A DNA stretch of 22,577 bases from assembly GCA_030055545.1 (NCBI GenBank), contig JASFYK010000005.1, positions 1-22,577 of the forward strand, given 5' to 3'. The DNA comes from Thermoproteota archaeon (GTDB lineage Archaea; Thermoproteota; Methanomethylicia; Methanomethylicales; Methanomethylicaceae). A program made the translations under genes and the position numbers. Positions 1 to 7,996 of the stretch are shown in pieces (position 1 is the stretch's first letter; each line of letters begins with the position of its first letter). The notes below the pieces were generated by a model. The model was not told where the DNA came from. It did not search any database and saw nothing but the letters and a program-made list of their open reading frames with translations.

Positions 1-46
1 ATTTTCCTAAACGGGCTGAATATCAGGACGTGTGGCTGAAAAGCGG

Positions 47-817
47 TCAGAGCCTTGGGAGGATGAACTTCCTGCCACAGTGGTCGAACATCTCAACCGG
101 GATCCCGTAGACCTCCTCGATCGTCCCAACGCTGATCACATCCCCCGGTGCCCCCCTGTGCAGGATCTCGCCGCCCCTCATCAGCGCTATCTTATCGGAG
201 TACATCAGGGCGTGGTTCGGGTCGTGTAGGCTCATGACCACTCCGATCCCTCTCTCCCTGGAGAGCCTCCTCACCGTCTCGAGGGTCGTGACCTGATTCC
301 GGAAGTCCAGGTGGGCGGTGGGCTCGTCGAGGAGTAGGAGCCGCGGCTCCTGGGCTATAGCCCTGGCTATGAGGACAAGCTGCCTCTCCCCCCCGCTGAT
401 GTTCGTGTAGGTGCGGTCGCGCATCGGGAGAATGCCGACGGTTGAAAGCGCTTCCTCAGCCTTCCTGTAGTCGTTTTTTGAGGGCTGCTGGAAGATGCTG
501 AGGTACGAGACCCTCCCCATCAGGACCACGTCCAGTACCGAGAAGGGGAAGGACGGGGTGTGCGACTGGGGGACGTAGCCGATCGCCCTCGAGAGCTCGT
601 TCCTGGAGTACTCGCGGATGTTCCTGCCGCAGACCTCAATGGATCCGTAGTCGGGCTTAAGGAGTGCGTTGATGCACTTCAGGAGGGTCGTCTTTCCCGA
701 CCCGTTCGGCCCCAGGAGTGTTAGGACCTCCCCGCCCTGGACGGCGAGCGAGTCTGCCCTCACCGAGAACTGCCCGCCGTACGAGAACTGAAGCTTCGAG
801 ATGCGCACTACTTCCAT
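47..817 (-). CDS. ABC transporter ATP-binding protein, FecE/BtuD type
   Basis: Cytoplasmic ATPase of a metal-chelate or vitamin B12 importer; ATP hydrolysis drives the permease encoded just upstream. All ABC motifs are visible: Walker A GPNGSGKT at residues 36-43, Q-loop near 84, signature ISGGERQ at about 140-146, Walker B LLLLDEP at about 160-166 and the H-loop histidine near 198. The length of 256 aa is normal for the FecE/BtuD family. The ATG start overlaps the 3' end of the permease gene by 10 bp and has GGGAGGG about 6 nt upstream, so translation is probably coupled. It is the last gene of a binding protein-permease-ATPase operon. The substrate (ferric siderophore, heme, cobalamin or another chelate) cannot be read from the sequence. 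Confidence 0.95.
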   Translation of the reverse strand: MEVVRISKLQFSYGGQFSVRADSLAVQGGEVLTLLGPNGSGKTTLLKCINALLKPDYGSIEVCGRNIREYSRNELSRAIGYVPQSHTPSFPFSVLDVVLMGRVSYLSIFQQPSKNDYRKAEEALSTVGILPMRDRTYTNISGGERQLVLIARAIAQEPRLLLLDEPTAHLDFRNQVTTLETVRRLSRERGIGVVMSLHDPNHALMYSDKIALMRGGEILHRGAPGDVISVGTIEEVYGIPVEMFDHCGRKFILPRL

Positions 818-1827
818 GCAGACCCTCCCCTAAGCTTGAGCAGGTACAGGAAGAACGGGGCGCCAACTAGGGTGGTGATCACCCCGACCGGGAGCTCGAA
901 AGAGGCGACCGACCGCGCCAGGTCGTCTGCTACCATCAGGAAGACTGCCCCGAGGCTTGCGGATACGGGGACGACCACCCTGTTGTCAGGCGTGCCCAAG
1001 AGCATCCTCACCGTGTGCGGGACGACGAGGCCAATCCAGCCGATTATTCCCGCCACCGAGACGAATGCAGAGACCATGAGCGTCGAAGCTAGCAGCACGA
1101 CGAACCTGTCCCTCTCGACGTTCACCCCGAGCGCCCTCGCCTCCTCGTCCCCCATTGAGAGTACGTTTATCCTCCAACGCATGAGGAATACAACTACGAA
1201 CCCTGCCAGGATCAGCGGGGCGATCTGGCTCAGCGGCCCCCATCCGGTCACTGCGAGGCTCCCCATCATCCAGTAGACCACTCCTGCGAGTTTCTCCGAC
1301 TCCGTGAAGAACTTTATTATCGAGAGTAGGGCCGAGAAGAGGGCGGTCACGATCACGCCCGCGAGGACGAGGGATATCACGGGGGTCTCGCCCTTGCTCT
1401 TGGCGACGGTGTAGGTCGTGAAGAAGGCTGCGAAGCCCATCGCGAAGGAGAGCGCCTGGACCGAGCCTGGAACGCCCGGGAAATAGGCGATCCCCAGCGC
1501 TGCGCCGAGCCCAGCACCGGCCGAGACCCCAAGGATGTAGGTGTCGACGAGCGGGTTCCTGAATATCCCTTGGAGCGAGGCGCCTGAGACGGAGAGTGCT
1601 AACCCCCCCACGAGTGCGAGGAGGACCCTTGGCATGCGGATGTTGAAGACTATCGTCTCGTAGACCTCAGGCCATGGCGCGGTGCTGGACGAACCGAAGA
1701 GGCGCTTGGCAAGTATGCCGAGCACGGTTAATGGGTCGATTGAGTAGATGCCCACGAATAGGGAAGCCACCAGCACGGGGAGGGGTAGCAGCAGGAGCGC
1801 CGAGACAAGTAGCTTCTTTTTTGACAT
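808..1827 (-). CDS. FecCD/BtuC-family ABC transporter permease
   Basis: Integral membrane subunit of the importer, expected to act as a homodimer with the downstream ATPase. The protein is strongly hydrophobic throughout, fits about ten membrane helices, and carries family hallmarks: RMPRVLLALVGGLALSVSGASLQGIFRNPL near the N terminus (shown split: RMPRVLLALVGG then SGASLQGIFRNPL), GWIGLVVPH in the C-terminal half and a final GAPFFLYLL. The 339-aa length is typical. I take the ATG at 1827 because GAGTGAT lies about 4 nt upstream; a GTG three codons further up (1836) also opens the frame. The gene sits 38 bp after the binding-protein gene and overlaps the ATPase gene, which indicates one transcript. 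Confidence 0.95.
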   Translation of the reverse strand: MSKKKLLVSALLLLPLPVLVASLFVGIYSIDPLTVLGILAKRLFGSSSTAPWPEVYETIVFNIRMPRVLLALVGGLALSVSGASLQGIFRNPLVDTYILGVSAGAGLGAALGIAYFPGVPGSVQALSFAMGFAAFFTTYTVAKSKGETPVISLVLAGVIVTALFSALLSIIKFFTESEKLAGVVYWMMGSLAVTGWGPLSQIAPLILAGFVVVFLMRWRINVLSMGDEEARALGVNVERDRFVVLLASTLMVSAFVSVAGIIGWIGLVVPHTVRMLLGTPDNRVVVPVSASLGAVFLMVADDLARSVASFELPVGVITTLVGAPFFLYLLKLRGGSAWK

Positions 1828-1865
1828 CAGAATCACTCGGAGATAAAGAAAAAAGACGGTGCTTA

Positions 1866-2912
1866 TCAGCTTTTTAGGTAGCCGTAGTAGCCGCCCATGA
1901 GCTGGTCCCTGACGGATGCCCAGTTGACGGAGGCGAAGTGATCGGGCTGTATCAGCGCAGCCAGCTGGAGCTCGCCTACGACCATCCTTGGAGTCCAGTC
2001 AAGGTGGCTGTTCAGGTCATATGACCCGGTTAGCACTGGGTAGACCTTGCCCTCCCGGACGGCGCGGAGGCTGAGCCAGTTGGTGTCGTTCATCGAGCTT
2101 ATCTGTGAAGATAACACGGACTGGGTCCTCCCGACAATTACGATTATGTCAGGGTCCCAGAGGAGCACCTGCTCCATATTCACCTTGACCCAAGACTTGT
2201 CGCCGAAGCCCCCGTGGGCCACGTTGATGCCGCCTACGTCGACGACAACGTTGCCCCAGCTCGTGTTGGAGTACGTGTAGATCAGCCCGTCCTTCCAGAC
2301 GTCTAGGTTGCAGATCAGGACGCGCGGCCTCTCCTGAGAGGGTATTCTGCTGGCGTTGGAGATCAGCTGCGAGTGCAGCCCGTTGATGTAGCTAGCGAGC
2401 GACTGCGCCCGCTCGGCCTTCCCGAGCGCCTGCCCTATGATTATTGTTGCGTTCGAGATGTCGGCGAAGTTCTTTGCGAAGAGGGTGATCACGGGCACTC
2501 CTGCACCCTCGAGGCTCCTTACAATGTCCTCCGCCTTACCGTACCCGTAGTCCATTATCACCAGGTCAGGTTTGAGGGAGAGCACGGTCTCGATGTTTAC
2601 GCCAGAGAAGACATTGCCGACGACGGTCTTGTTCTTGACCGAGTCGGGGATAAAGACGGAAGAGGTGACGTAGGTCCCGATGCCGACGATCTTGTCCTGC
2701 GCGCCAAGGGCACAGGCGATCTCGGTCCAGTACGACTCCAAGATCACGACCCTGTTTGCAGTGGAGTTCAGCTGGACGGCCCTGCCCGACATGTCGACTA
2801 TCTTCACGCCGGAGCCGCCGTTCAGGTACCCCCCCGCGAGGAGGATGCCTACCGACGAGACGGCGATTATTGCGATCACTGCCAATGACAAAGCTTTGGT
2901 CGAGTTTTTCAT
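1866..2912 (-). CDS. Periplasmic-binding-protein-like solute receptor (BtuF/FepB type)
   Basis: Extracytoplasmic receptor that captures the chelate and delivers it to the FecCD permease. Residues 1-34 form a basic start followed by a long hydrophobic stretch, a signal peptide or uncleaved membrane anchor. No lipobox cysteine is visible, so a plain N-terminal helix anchor is likely. The rest fits Peripla_BP_2: VVILESYWTEIACALGA, then a KPDLVIMDYGYG segment, GVPVITL, and a WDPDIIVIVG segment in the second lobe. Length is 348 aa. ATG at 2912 is preceded by TTG at 2915; I prefer ATG, with GGTG about 7 nt upstream. The gene has its own TATA-like element and an inverted repeat upstream (2917-2934), so it is probably the regulated first gene of the operon. 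Confidence 0.92.
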   Translation of the reverse strand: MKNSTKALSLAVIAIIAVSSVGILLAGGYLNGGSGVKIVDMSGRAVQLNSTANRVVILESYWTEIACALGAQDKIVGIGTYVTSSVFIPDSVKNKTVVGNVFSGVNIETVLSLKPDLVIMDYGYGKAEDIVRSLEGAGVPVITLFAKNFADISNATIIIGQALGKAERAQSLASYINGLHSQLISNASRIPSQERPRVLICNLDVWKDGLIYTYSNTSWGNVVVDVGGINVAHGGFGDKSWVKVNMEQVLLWDPDIIVIVGRTQSVLSSQISSMNDTNWLSLRAVREGKVYPVLTGSYDLNSHLDWTPRMVVGELQLAALIQPDHFASVNWASVRDQLMGGYYGYLKS

Positions 2913-2916
2913 CAAG

Positions 2917-2934
2917 AAGCACCAAGAGGTGCTT
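2917..2934. promoter_or_regulatory. Inverted repeat at the start of the chelate-uptake operon
   Basis: A perfect 7-bp inverted repeat, AAGCACC and GGTGCTT, separated by AAGA. It lies between the TATA-like element (about 2948-2955) and the ATG at 2912. On the transcript the downstream arm contains the GGTG ribosome site. The predicted transcription start (about 25 nt from the TATA) falls inside the repeat, so it could be a repressor operator; if the real start is further upstream it could instead fold as a hairpin hiding the ribosome site. Function is inferred. Confidence 0.5.
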
Positions 2935-2944
2935 GAGGGGGCAC

Positions 2945-2958
2945 TTAATTTAAAATTT
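2945..2958 (-). promoter_or_regulatory. TATA-like promoter of the uptake operon
   Basis: AT-only stretch whose minus-strand reading contains TTTTAAAT preceded by purines (GGAAA) that could serve as the BRE. It is 33-46 nt upstream of the ATG at 2912 in the gap after the phosphohexomutase gene, indicating that the transporter genes need not depend on readthrough from the sugar-metabolism genes. Confidence 0.5.
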
Positions 2959-2963
2959 CCGTT

Positions 2964-4364
2964 TCATATGAAACTAAAAACAAGGGATTTTCCGTACGAG
3001 AGGAGGGCTGCCGTGAAGGCATCATCGCTTGACTCCGCGTAGACCCTCACCACATTCTCTGTGCCTGACTTCCTGAAGAGCATCCACGACCCGTTTCCGA
3101 GGATGATCTTGATGCCGTCCTTCCTGTTCACTCCCGACACCTTACTGCCCATGATCTCCCCCTTGGCTGCGACCTCGCCCTCGATGAGGCGGATGACATC
3201 GCCCTCGAAGGACGTTCGCAGGTCCAGCCTGGCTGAGGAAAGGCGCCCGTACCTCGATACCATGTCCTGGTAAAGACCGCCGAGACCCTTCCCTGATGAC
3301 TTAGCAGCCTCCATCAGGAATGCCGCGGAGGCGATGCCATCCTTCTCGGGTATGTGGTTCGAGAAGCTCATTCCGCCGCTCTCCTCCCCGCCGATAACGA
3401 CCGCGCGCTCCCTGAGCAGCACACCGATGTACTTGAAACCGACCGGGACCTCGACCACCTTCTGCCCGTGGTCGTCCGCGACCCTGTCCACGAGGTGGCT
3501 CGTGGCGACCGTCCTGGCAGCGTCCCCTATCATCGACCTCCTTTCCATCAGGTGGAGGTAGACAAGGGGGAGCAGCTGGTTGACCGCCAGGAAAATCCCG
3601 TCCCTAGTGACGGCGGTGAGCCGGTCCCCGTCACCGTCGAATGCCACCCCCAGGTCGGAGCCGGATGCGATAACCCTCGACTTGAGCCCTGATAGGTTCT
3701 CCGGAGTGGGGTCAGGGATCGCCCCTCCGAATATGGGATCAATCCTGTCCCTGACGGTCTCGACGATCGCCCCCATTTGGGTGAAGATCCTGCTCGCGTA
3801 ACCCGAGGTGGCGCCGTGCATTGGATCCAGCACGATGCGTAGACCGGAGAGCTCGCCTTTGATCAGCCCGTGGAGGTGCCTGAGGTAATCCTCGTAGGGG
3901 TCGAGCTCAGAGATCAGGCTCCTATTTGCGGCTTCGGGAATAGCGGGTGATTCGGGTGGGATGTGGCGCTCTATCCCGCTCGTGACATCGGGCATCGCAG
4001 GGCCGCCGTAGTCAGGTATGAACTTTATGCCGTTGTACTCCGGGGGGTTGTGGGACGCGGTTATCATTATGGATCCGGCGAGGGAGTACCTGACTGCCGA
4101 GAAGGCAGCTACCGGCGTGGGCACGGGACCTGGCGGCAGGTAACAAGCGATGCCTTTGAAGGCGAGCACATTGGCGCACTCCTCGGCAAAATCCTTCGAT
4201 TGTGCCCTGCCGTCGTAGCCTATGAATACACCCTTCCCGGGCGACCCGCACTCCAATACGTGCTCCGCTATCGCGAAGGCGACCCGCCGTACGTTTTCGG
4301 ATGTAAAGCCCTCGTCCAGCTTGGAGCGCCACCCGTCAGTGCCGAATGATATCCTTCTCTGCAA
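2964..4364 (-). CDS. Phosphohexomutase (phosphoglucomutase/phosphomannomutase family)
   Basis: Alpha-D-phosphohexomutase that interconverts hexose 1- and 6-phosphates (glucose, mannose or, in some archaeal members, glucosamine), feeding glycan and nucleotide-sugar synthesis. The catalytic phosphoserine loop TASHNP is at residues 102-107 (Ser104), the Mg-binding loop DGDGDR at 242-247, the sugar-binding loop GGEESGG at 324-330 and the phosphate loop RKSGTEN near the C terminus. These are the four functional loops in normal order, and 466 aa is a normal length. The start is TTG with GGGGTGA 6-7 nt upstream; an in-frame stop lies just before it, so no longer version is possible. Substrate preference cannot be assigned. 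It follows UspA and GAPDH in the same direction, which ties it to the glycolytic block. Confidence 0.93.
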   Translation of the reverse strand: MQRRISFGTDGWRSKLDEGFTSENVRRVAFAIAEHVLECGSPGKGVFIGYDGRAQSKDFAEECANVLAFKGIACYLPPGPVPTPVAAFSAVRYSLAGSIMITASHNPPEYNGIKFIPDYGGPAMPDVTSGIERHIPPESPAIPEAANRSLISELDPYEDYLRHLHGLIKGELSGLRIVLDPMHGATSGYASRIFTQMGAIVETVRDRIDPIFGGAIPDPTPENLSGLKSRVIASGSDLGVAFDGDGDRLTAVTRDGIFLAVNQLLPLVYLHLMERRSMIGDAARTVATSHLVDRVADDHGQKVVEVPVGFKYIGVLLRERAVVIGGEESGGMSFSNHIPEKDGIASAAFLMEAAKSSGKGLGGLYQDMVSRYGRLSSARLDLRTSFEGDVIRLIEGEVAAKGEIMGSKVSGVNRKDGIKIILGNGSWMLFRKSGTENVVRVYAESSDDAFTAALLSYGKSLVFSFI

Positions 4365-4409
4365 AAGGACTCACCCCCCATCCCGATTTATTTGCCTGTC
4401 CGGACGGGA

Positions 4410-4832
4410 CTACCTGACTATTATCGTTGTGCAGGGCAGGCTGAGCGCCACCGAGATCGCTACGCTCCCCATCAGGATCCCCATTCCCCCCGAGTATCCC
4501 CTGGATCCGATGATCACGCAGTCGTAGTTGCCGTCCACGGCCTCCCTGAAGATCTCGTAGGCGGTCGAGGTCTGGTTGCTCTCTGCGACCTTCAGGACCT
4601 TCTTTGCCGAGATCCCGAAGGCGTCGCACTTGGCTGCAGCCGCCTCGAGGACGGAGTTACCGATGCTTCTCATCTCCTCTATCATCGCGGGCTTGCTGCA
4701 GATGGGTGTTGGGCTGACCACGTGGATCAGGGTCAGCTTCGATCCGTCCTTCATCGCGAACTCGATCGCGAGGTCGAGGGCCCTTAGGGACGCGGGGGAC
4801 CCGTCGATCGGTATCAGGATCTTCTTGAACAA
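4410..4832 (-). CDS. Universal stress protein (UspA family)
   Basis: Small cytoplasmic nucleotide-binding protein of 140 aa. It begins KKILIPIDGSPAS, the usual first strand and loop, and ends with the ATP-binding signature G-x2-G-x9-G-S (GSRGYSGGMGILMGS), so it should belong to the ATP-binding subgroup. Its exact role is unknown, as for most of the family. The start is TTG, with only 4 nt separating it from the GAPDH stop codon, so it is surely co-transcribed with GAPDH and probably translationally coupled. Placement between GAPDH and a phosphohexomutase suggests a link to carbon or energy status, but that is inference. Confidence 0.93.
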   Translation of the reverse strand: MFKKILIPIDGSPASLRALDLAIEFAMKDGSKLTLIHVVSPTPICSKPAMIEEMRSIGNSVLEAAAAKCDAFGISAKKVLKVAESNQTSTAYEIFREAVDGNYDCVIIGSRGYSGGMGILMGSVAISVALSLPCTTIIVR

Positions 4833-4836
4833 GGCT

Positions 4837-5862
4837 TCAGGTACCCCCCAGCCCCAGGCTCTCGTTCGTCATCCTCATCGACTCTTCGGCGGTCCCGCAG
4901 AGGTTGGTCATTGCCCTTATGGCGTCGATGTTCTCAGGGACGACTATCGACTCCTGGTGGACTGCTTGGGTCAGGTAGACCTCCCTTCCAAAGGACTTGA
5001 CCGACTCCTTGAAGACGATGAGCTCGGGCATATCGTACCTGCGCCTCCCGAGGTCCCTCGCGTACTCTATCACCTGTGCAGTCGAGTCGATCCCGTCGGA
5101 CGCTGAGACCACTCTTATCCGGGGGTACTTCGAGAGCGCAGACAGAATCTCCAGCTCGGTCGCATCCTTCTGCAGCTCCAGGTTCAGCCAGTGGACGTGC
5201 ATCAGGGTGGTCGGGACGGCGAACGCCGAGGTCGTTATGTCGATCTTGGGCAGGACCTTCTGGACGTCAGGGCCGTGGTGCGACGGAATGCTCACCGGGT
5301 CTGGCAAAATGCTGTTTATCGGACCCTTCTTGTCCTCCGAGGGATCAGCCCCCCTCCGGATAAGGACCACCCTTACCTTCCTGACGCCGAATGCAGTGTC
5401 CATTGCGTATAGGGATCTGCAAAGCCCGGTGGTGTTGCAGGAGACTACCCTTACGAGGTCCCTGCCCAGGGCCTCCCTGTAGTTGCAAACAGCATTGAAC
5501 GAGAAGCCAGCTACTTCGTGCTTCTCGCCCCCCTGGAATACCGCTTTGACCTTGTACTTCTCGTACATTGGCTTGTAGGTCGCACCGATCTTCCCTGGGG
5601 TGCAGTCGATTATCACGTCAACTTCCCTGAGGAGGTCCTCAAGCGTCCCCTGGACCTCCATGCCGGCATCCTTGAATGCCTGCAGCCTCTCTGCAGACGC
5701 GGCATAGACCCTGATCCCCTTCTGCCTCGCCATCCTGGCCTCGAAGTTTGGCTTGGTCTTGGTGACCCCGGCCAGGATCATGTCCCGCTGCATCAGGACT
5801 GCGTCCGCAACCCTCTTCCCTATTGTGCCGTATCCATTTATCCCTACCCTTACCTTCATCAT
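4837..5862 (-). CDS. gap: Glyceraldehyde-3-phosphate dehydrogenase, archaeal type II
   Basis: Phosphorylating NAD(P)-dependent GAPDH, acting in glycolysis or gluconeogenesis with the adjacent phosphoglycerate kinase. The Rossmann nucleotide site GINGYGTIG is at residues 8-16, the catalytic cysteine motif SCNTTG puts Cys at 142, and the archaeal hallmark TPGKIGATY follows the second part of the NAD domain. The 341-aa length matches the archaeal class rather than the bacterial/eukaryotic class. Two ATG codons are adjacent at the start (5862 and 5859); the second gives MKVRVGINGYG and may be the real one, with GGGGG upstream. Only 13 bp separate it from the phosphoglycerate kinase gene, so the two form one operon. 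Confidence 0.96.
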   Translation of the reverse strand: MMKVRVGINGYGTIGKRVADAVLMQRDMILAGVTKTKPNFEARMARQKGIRVYAASAERLQAFKDAGMEVQGTLEDLLREVDVIIDCTPGKIGATYKPMYEKYKVKAVFQGGEKHEVAGFSFNAVCNYREALGRDLVRVVSCNTTGLCRSLYAMDTAFGVRKVRVVLIRRGADPSEDKKGPINSILPDPVSIPSHHGPDVQKVLPKIDITTSAFAVPTTLMHVHWLNLELQKDATELEILSALSKYPRIRVVSASDGIDSTAQVIEYARDLGRRRYDMPELIVFKESVKSFGREVYLTQAVHQESIVVPENIDAIRAMTNLCGTAEESMRMTNESLGLGGT

Positions 5863-5875
5863 ATGGCCCCCAAAA

Positions 5876-7123
5876 TCACTTGTCCGAGTTAAACTTCTGC
5901 TTGGATGCTATTAAGACTTCCAATGCTGGGAGCTTCTCCCCCGAGAGGAAGGTGATGAAGGCGCCGCCGCCGGTGCTGAAGTAGCCAATCTTTTCTGCGA
6001 TGCCGAGCCTCTCGGAGATCGCCCTGAGGTGCCCGCCGCCAAGGAGGGAGACCGCCCTGCTGCTCACCAGTGCCTGGAGGAGCCCCTCCGATCCGCGGGC
6101 GAACCTCGGATCCTCGATGTACCCTGCGGGCCCCCTCATGATGACGGTCTTGGCGTTCCTCAGCAGTTCAGAATATTGGGAGATTGTGGACTCGCCGATG
6201 TCGTAGATGGGCGAGTCGTCAGGTATGCGGTCGAGCGGGGCCTCGACGCGCGCATCCCCCTTGAGGTATGCGACATCCGCAGGAGTCAGTATCATGTCCC
6301 CGTACTTCTTCAGCAGCGCCTCTGCGCGGGGCAGGAGCGCATTGAGCCCCTTGCCCTCCATGATCTTGGTGGTAGCCTTGCCTACGTGCTTACCCTTCGC
6401 GATTAGGAAGAGGTGAGAAATGAGACCGGTGAGCAGGACCTTGTCGGCTAGACCCTTGGGGAGAAGGGTCTCCATCAGCTGGACCGAGTCAGGGACCTTG
6501 CCACCGCCCAGTACGAATATGCAGGGCTTCGAGGAGGGCTCGAATAGGCTGCCAAGTATCTCGACCTCCTTCTGTAGCAGCCTGCCGCCTGCGGAAGGCA
6601 TGACCAAGGGGAAGCCAACTAGGGATGGGTGAGAGCGATGGGCGGTCGCAAACGCGTCGTTCACGTAGAGCGAGAAGAGGGGGCTGAGGATCTTCACCAG
6701 GAAGGTCTTGGCCTGCGCCTCGGGAACCTTCTCGATGTTCTCCTCGGAGTAGAACCTAGTGTTCTCGAGCAAAAGAACTTCCCCGGGCTTCATTGAAGCG
6801 ATCTGTGACCTGGCGTAGGGCCCGAAGAGGTCCTCCAAGTAATTGACCTCATTCCCGAGGTGCCTTGAGAGGAGGATCGAGTGTGCTCCCAAAGTCGTGA
6901 AGTCGCTGTCGCCGGGCCTTCCTTGGTGTGCAAGTATGGCAACCGAGGCCCCGAGTCCGATCAGCTCCTTCACCGTCTGGGCGTGGCTCCTTATTCGCGT
7001 GTCGTCAAGGATCTTACCTGTCTTGGGGTCAATCGGCGAATTGATGTCGACCCTGAGCAGGACCTTCTTGCCGTCGAAATTGAAGTCGTCCATCGTGTAG
7101 AACGGGAGAGAGTGGAGTTGCAT
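5876..7123 (-). CDS. pgk: Phosphoglycerate kinase
   Basis: Interconverts 1,3-bisphosphoglycerate and 3-phosphoglycerate with ADP/ATP; it is the partner of GAPDH immediately downstream. Recognisable blocks occur in order: LLRVDINSPID, LAHQGRPGD, LLLENTRFYSEE, VNDAFATAHRSHPS, VLGGGKVPDS, MRGPAGYIEDPRFA and STGGGAFITFLSG, covering the substrate basic patch and the nucleotide site. I place the start at ATG 7123 (415 aa). The frame is open to 7156, but that ATG lies inside the TATA-like element at 7154-7163, whereas a start at 7123 sits about 10 nt after the expected transcription start with GAGG just upstream. The shorter form also fits normal PGK length. Confidence 0.96.
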   Translation of the reverse strand: MQLHSLPFYTMDDFNFDGKKVLLRVDINSPIDPKTGKILDDTRIRSHAQTVKELIGLGASVAILAHQGRPGDSDFTTLGAHSILLSRHLGNEVNYLEDLFGPYARSQIASMKPGEVLLLENTRFYSEENIEKVPEAQAKTFLVKILSPLFSLYVNDAFATAHRSHPSLVGFPLVMPSAGGRLLQKEVEILGSLFEPSSKPCIFVLGGGKVPDSVQLMETLLPKGLADKVLLTGLISHLFLIAKGKHVGKATTKIMEGKGLNALLPRAEALLKKYGDMILTPADVAYLKGDARVEAPLDRIPDDSPIYDIGESTISQYSELLRNAKTVIMRGPAGYIEDPRFARGSEGLLQALVSSRAVSLLGGGHLRAISERLGIAEKIGYFSTGGGAFITFLSGEKLPALEVLIASKQKFNSDK

Positions 7124-7153
7124 ACGCCTCACTGACCACAAATGATTACCCGG

Positions 7154-7163
7154 CATTTAAAAG
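7154..7163 (-). promoter_or_regulatory. TATA-like promoter of pgk-gap operon
   Basis: Minus-strand CTTTTAAATG, centred about 35 nt upstream of the ATG at 7123. It predicts a very short leader and excludes the longer PGK reading frame, whose first codon falls within it. Confidence 0.5.
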
Positions 7164-7172
7164 ATTTAAGGT

Positions 7173-7190
7173 CTGCCCGATGCTGGGCAG
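7173..7190 (-). terminator. Possible hairpin terminator after the isomerase gene
   Basis: Perfect 6-bp stem CTGCCC/GGGCAG with a 6-nt loop, starting 2 nt after the isomerase stop codon and followed on the minus strand by the T-containing ACCTTAAATCTTTTAAA stretch, which also holds the pgk promoter. Archaeal termination depends mainly on T-runs, so the hairpin may be incidental. Confidence 0.35.
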
Positions 7191-7192
7191 GC

Positions 7193-7972
7193 TCATTGCC
7201 TTTGGCAGTACCGCATGCCTATCCTTGTTGGGTCGTTCAGGAAAGCGTAACTCTTCGGGCAGCAAATGAAGTCTGTGTAAATGTCCTTCGACACAGGGTA
7301 CTTGACTTTAGACCAGATTGGCTTTGGCGGGTCGGGGTAGTTCGGGTTCGGCTCCAAGACGCCATCTTTGAGCAGGTAGTATGACGCACCGCGGAGTTCC
7401 TTGTAGGGCCCATAGTTCGAGGAGAAGCGGGTGGATACCAAGTTTGCCATTACCAGCTGGCATTCGCCCACGTTCACGGTCACATGGCCATAGTTCGGGG
7501 GTATCAGCACGGCATCCCCCGGGCCCGCCTCAACTGCCAGGAACTCTGACACCCGCCCCCTGCTGTCGTGGAGCCTCTGGAGAAGGTAGACCGCCCTCCC
7601 GTGGAGTACCTGGTACAGCTCGGGGTAAGAGAATCCAGGCACAGCTTCGGGGTGGACATGCCCTAGCGTCTTGTTGGGCTCCCTATCGAGGAGGTAGGAG
7701 TCCATCACGGTGATGTCAAACCTCACCGAGTGCATCCTGAATGCCTCGCTGTGCATCGGATCGACCACCACGGAGCGGTACATCATGTACAGGACCTTGC
7801 CCGAGTTCTGGTCTGTTATGAATTCAGGGTTCCTGAGAACCGGCTTTAGGTCCCGGAGAAACCTTGGTTCGCCCTTTAGCGGGGTTCCGTTCAGGGTTAT
7901 GCCGAGATTCTCCCCCAGCTCGAGCCTGCCGAATGGATAATTAATCACCTGCAGGAGACACCACCTGAACAT
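7193..7972 (-). CDS. pgiA: Glucose-6-phosphate isomerase, archaeal cupin type
   Basis: Metal-dependent isomerase for glucose 6-phosphate and fructose 6-phosphate of the cupin family (PF06560). The metal site is visible as GHVHPE (His105, His107), the glutamate of PELYQVLHG (about 118) and the histidine of YGHVTVN (163); this matches the HxH-E-H arrangement of the Pyrococcus enzyme. PPNYGHVTVNVGE is the second cupin motif. At 259 aa it is clearly longer than the roughly 190-aa Thermococcus/Pyrococcus enzymes, with about 40 extra C-terminal residues including a Cys-Cys pair. The ATG at 7972 sits about 20 nt from a TATA-like element, so the mRNA may be leaderless. It heads the central-carbon block. 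Confidence 0.88.
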   Translation of the reverse strand: MFRWCLLQVINYPFGRLELGENLGITLNGTPLKGEPRFLRDLKPVLRNPEFITDQNSGKVLYMMYRSVVVDPMHSEAFRMHSVRFDITVMDSYLLDREPNKTLGHVHPEAVPGFSYPELYQVLHGRAVYLLQRLHDSRGRVSEFLAVEAGPGDAVLIPPNYGHVTVNVGECQLVMANLVSTRFSSNYGPYKELRGASYYLLKDGVLEPNPNYPDPPKPIWSKVKYPVSKDIYTDFICCPKSYAFLNDPTRIGMRYCQRQ

Positions 7973-7987
7973 AAAAGGTCAAAAGTG

Positions 7988-7996
7988 CATTAAAAA
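7988..7996 (-). promoter_or_regulatory. TATA-like promoter of the isomerase gene
   Basis: Minus-strand TTTTTAATG in the AT-rich gap, 16-24 nt upstream of the isomerase ATG. The spacing suggests a leaderless or near-leaderless transcript. Confidence 0.4.

Noticed and set aside
1..46. Leading 46 bases after the ATPase stop codon, checked for another gene end.
   Set aside because: Too short to show a frame or structure; no T-run terminator of note.
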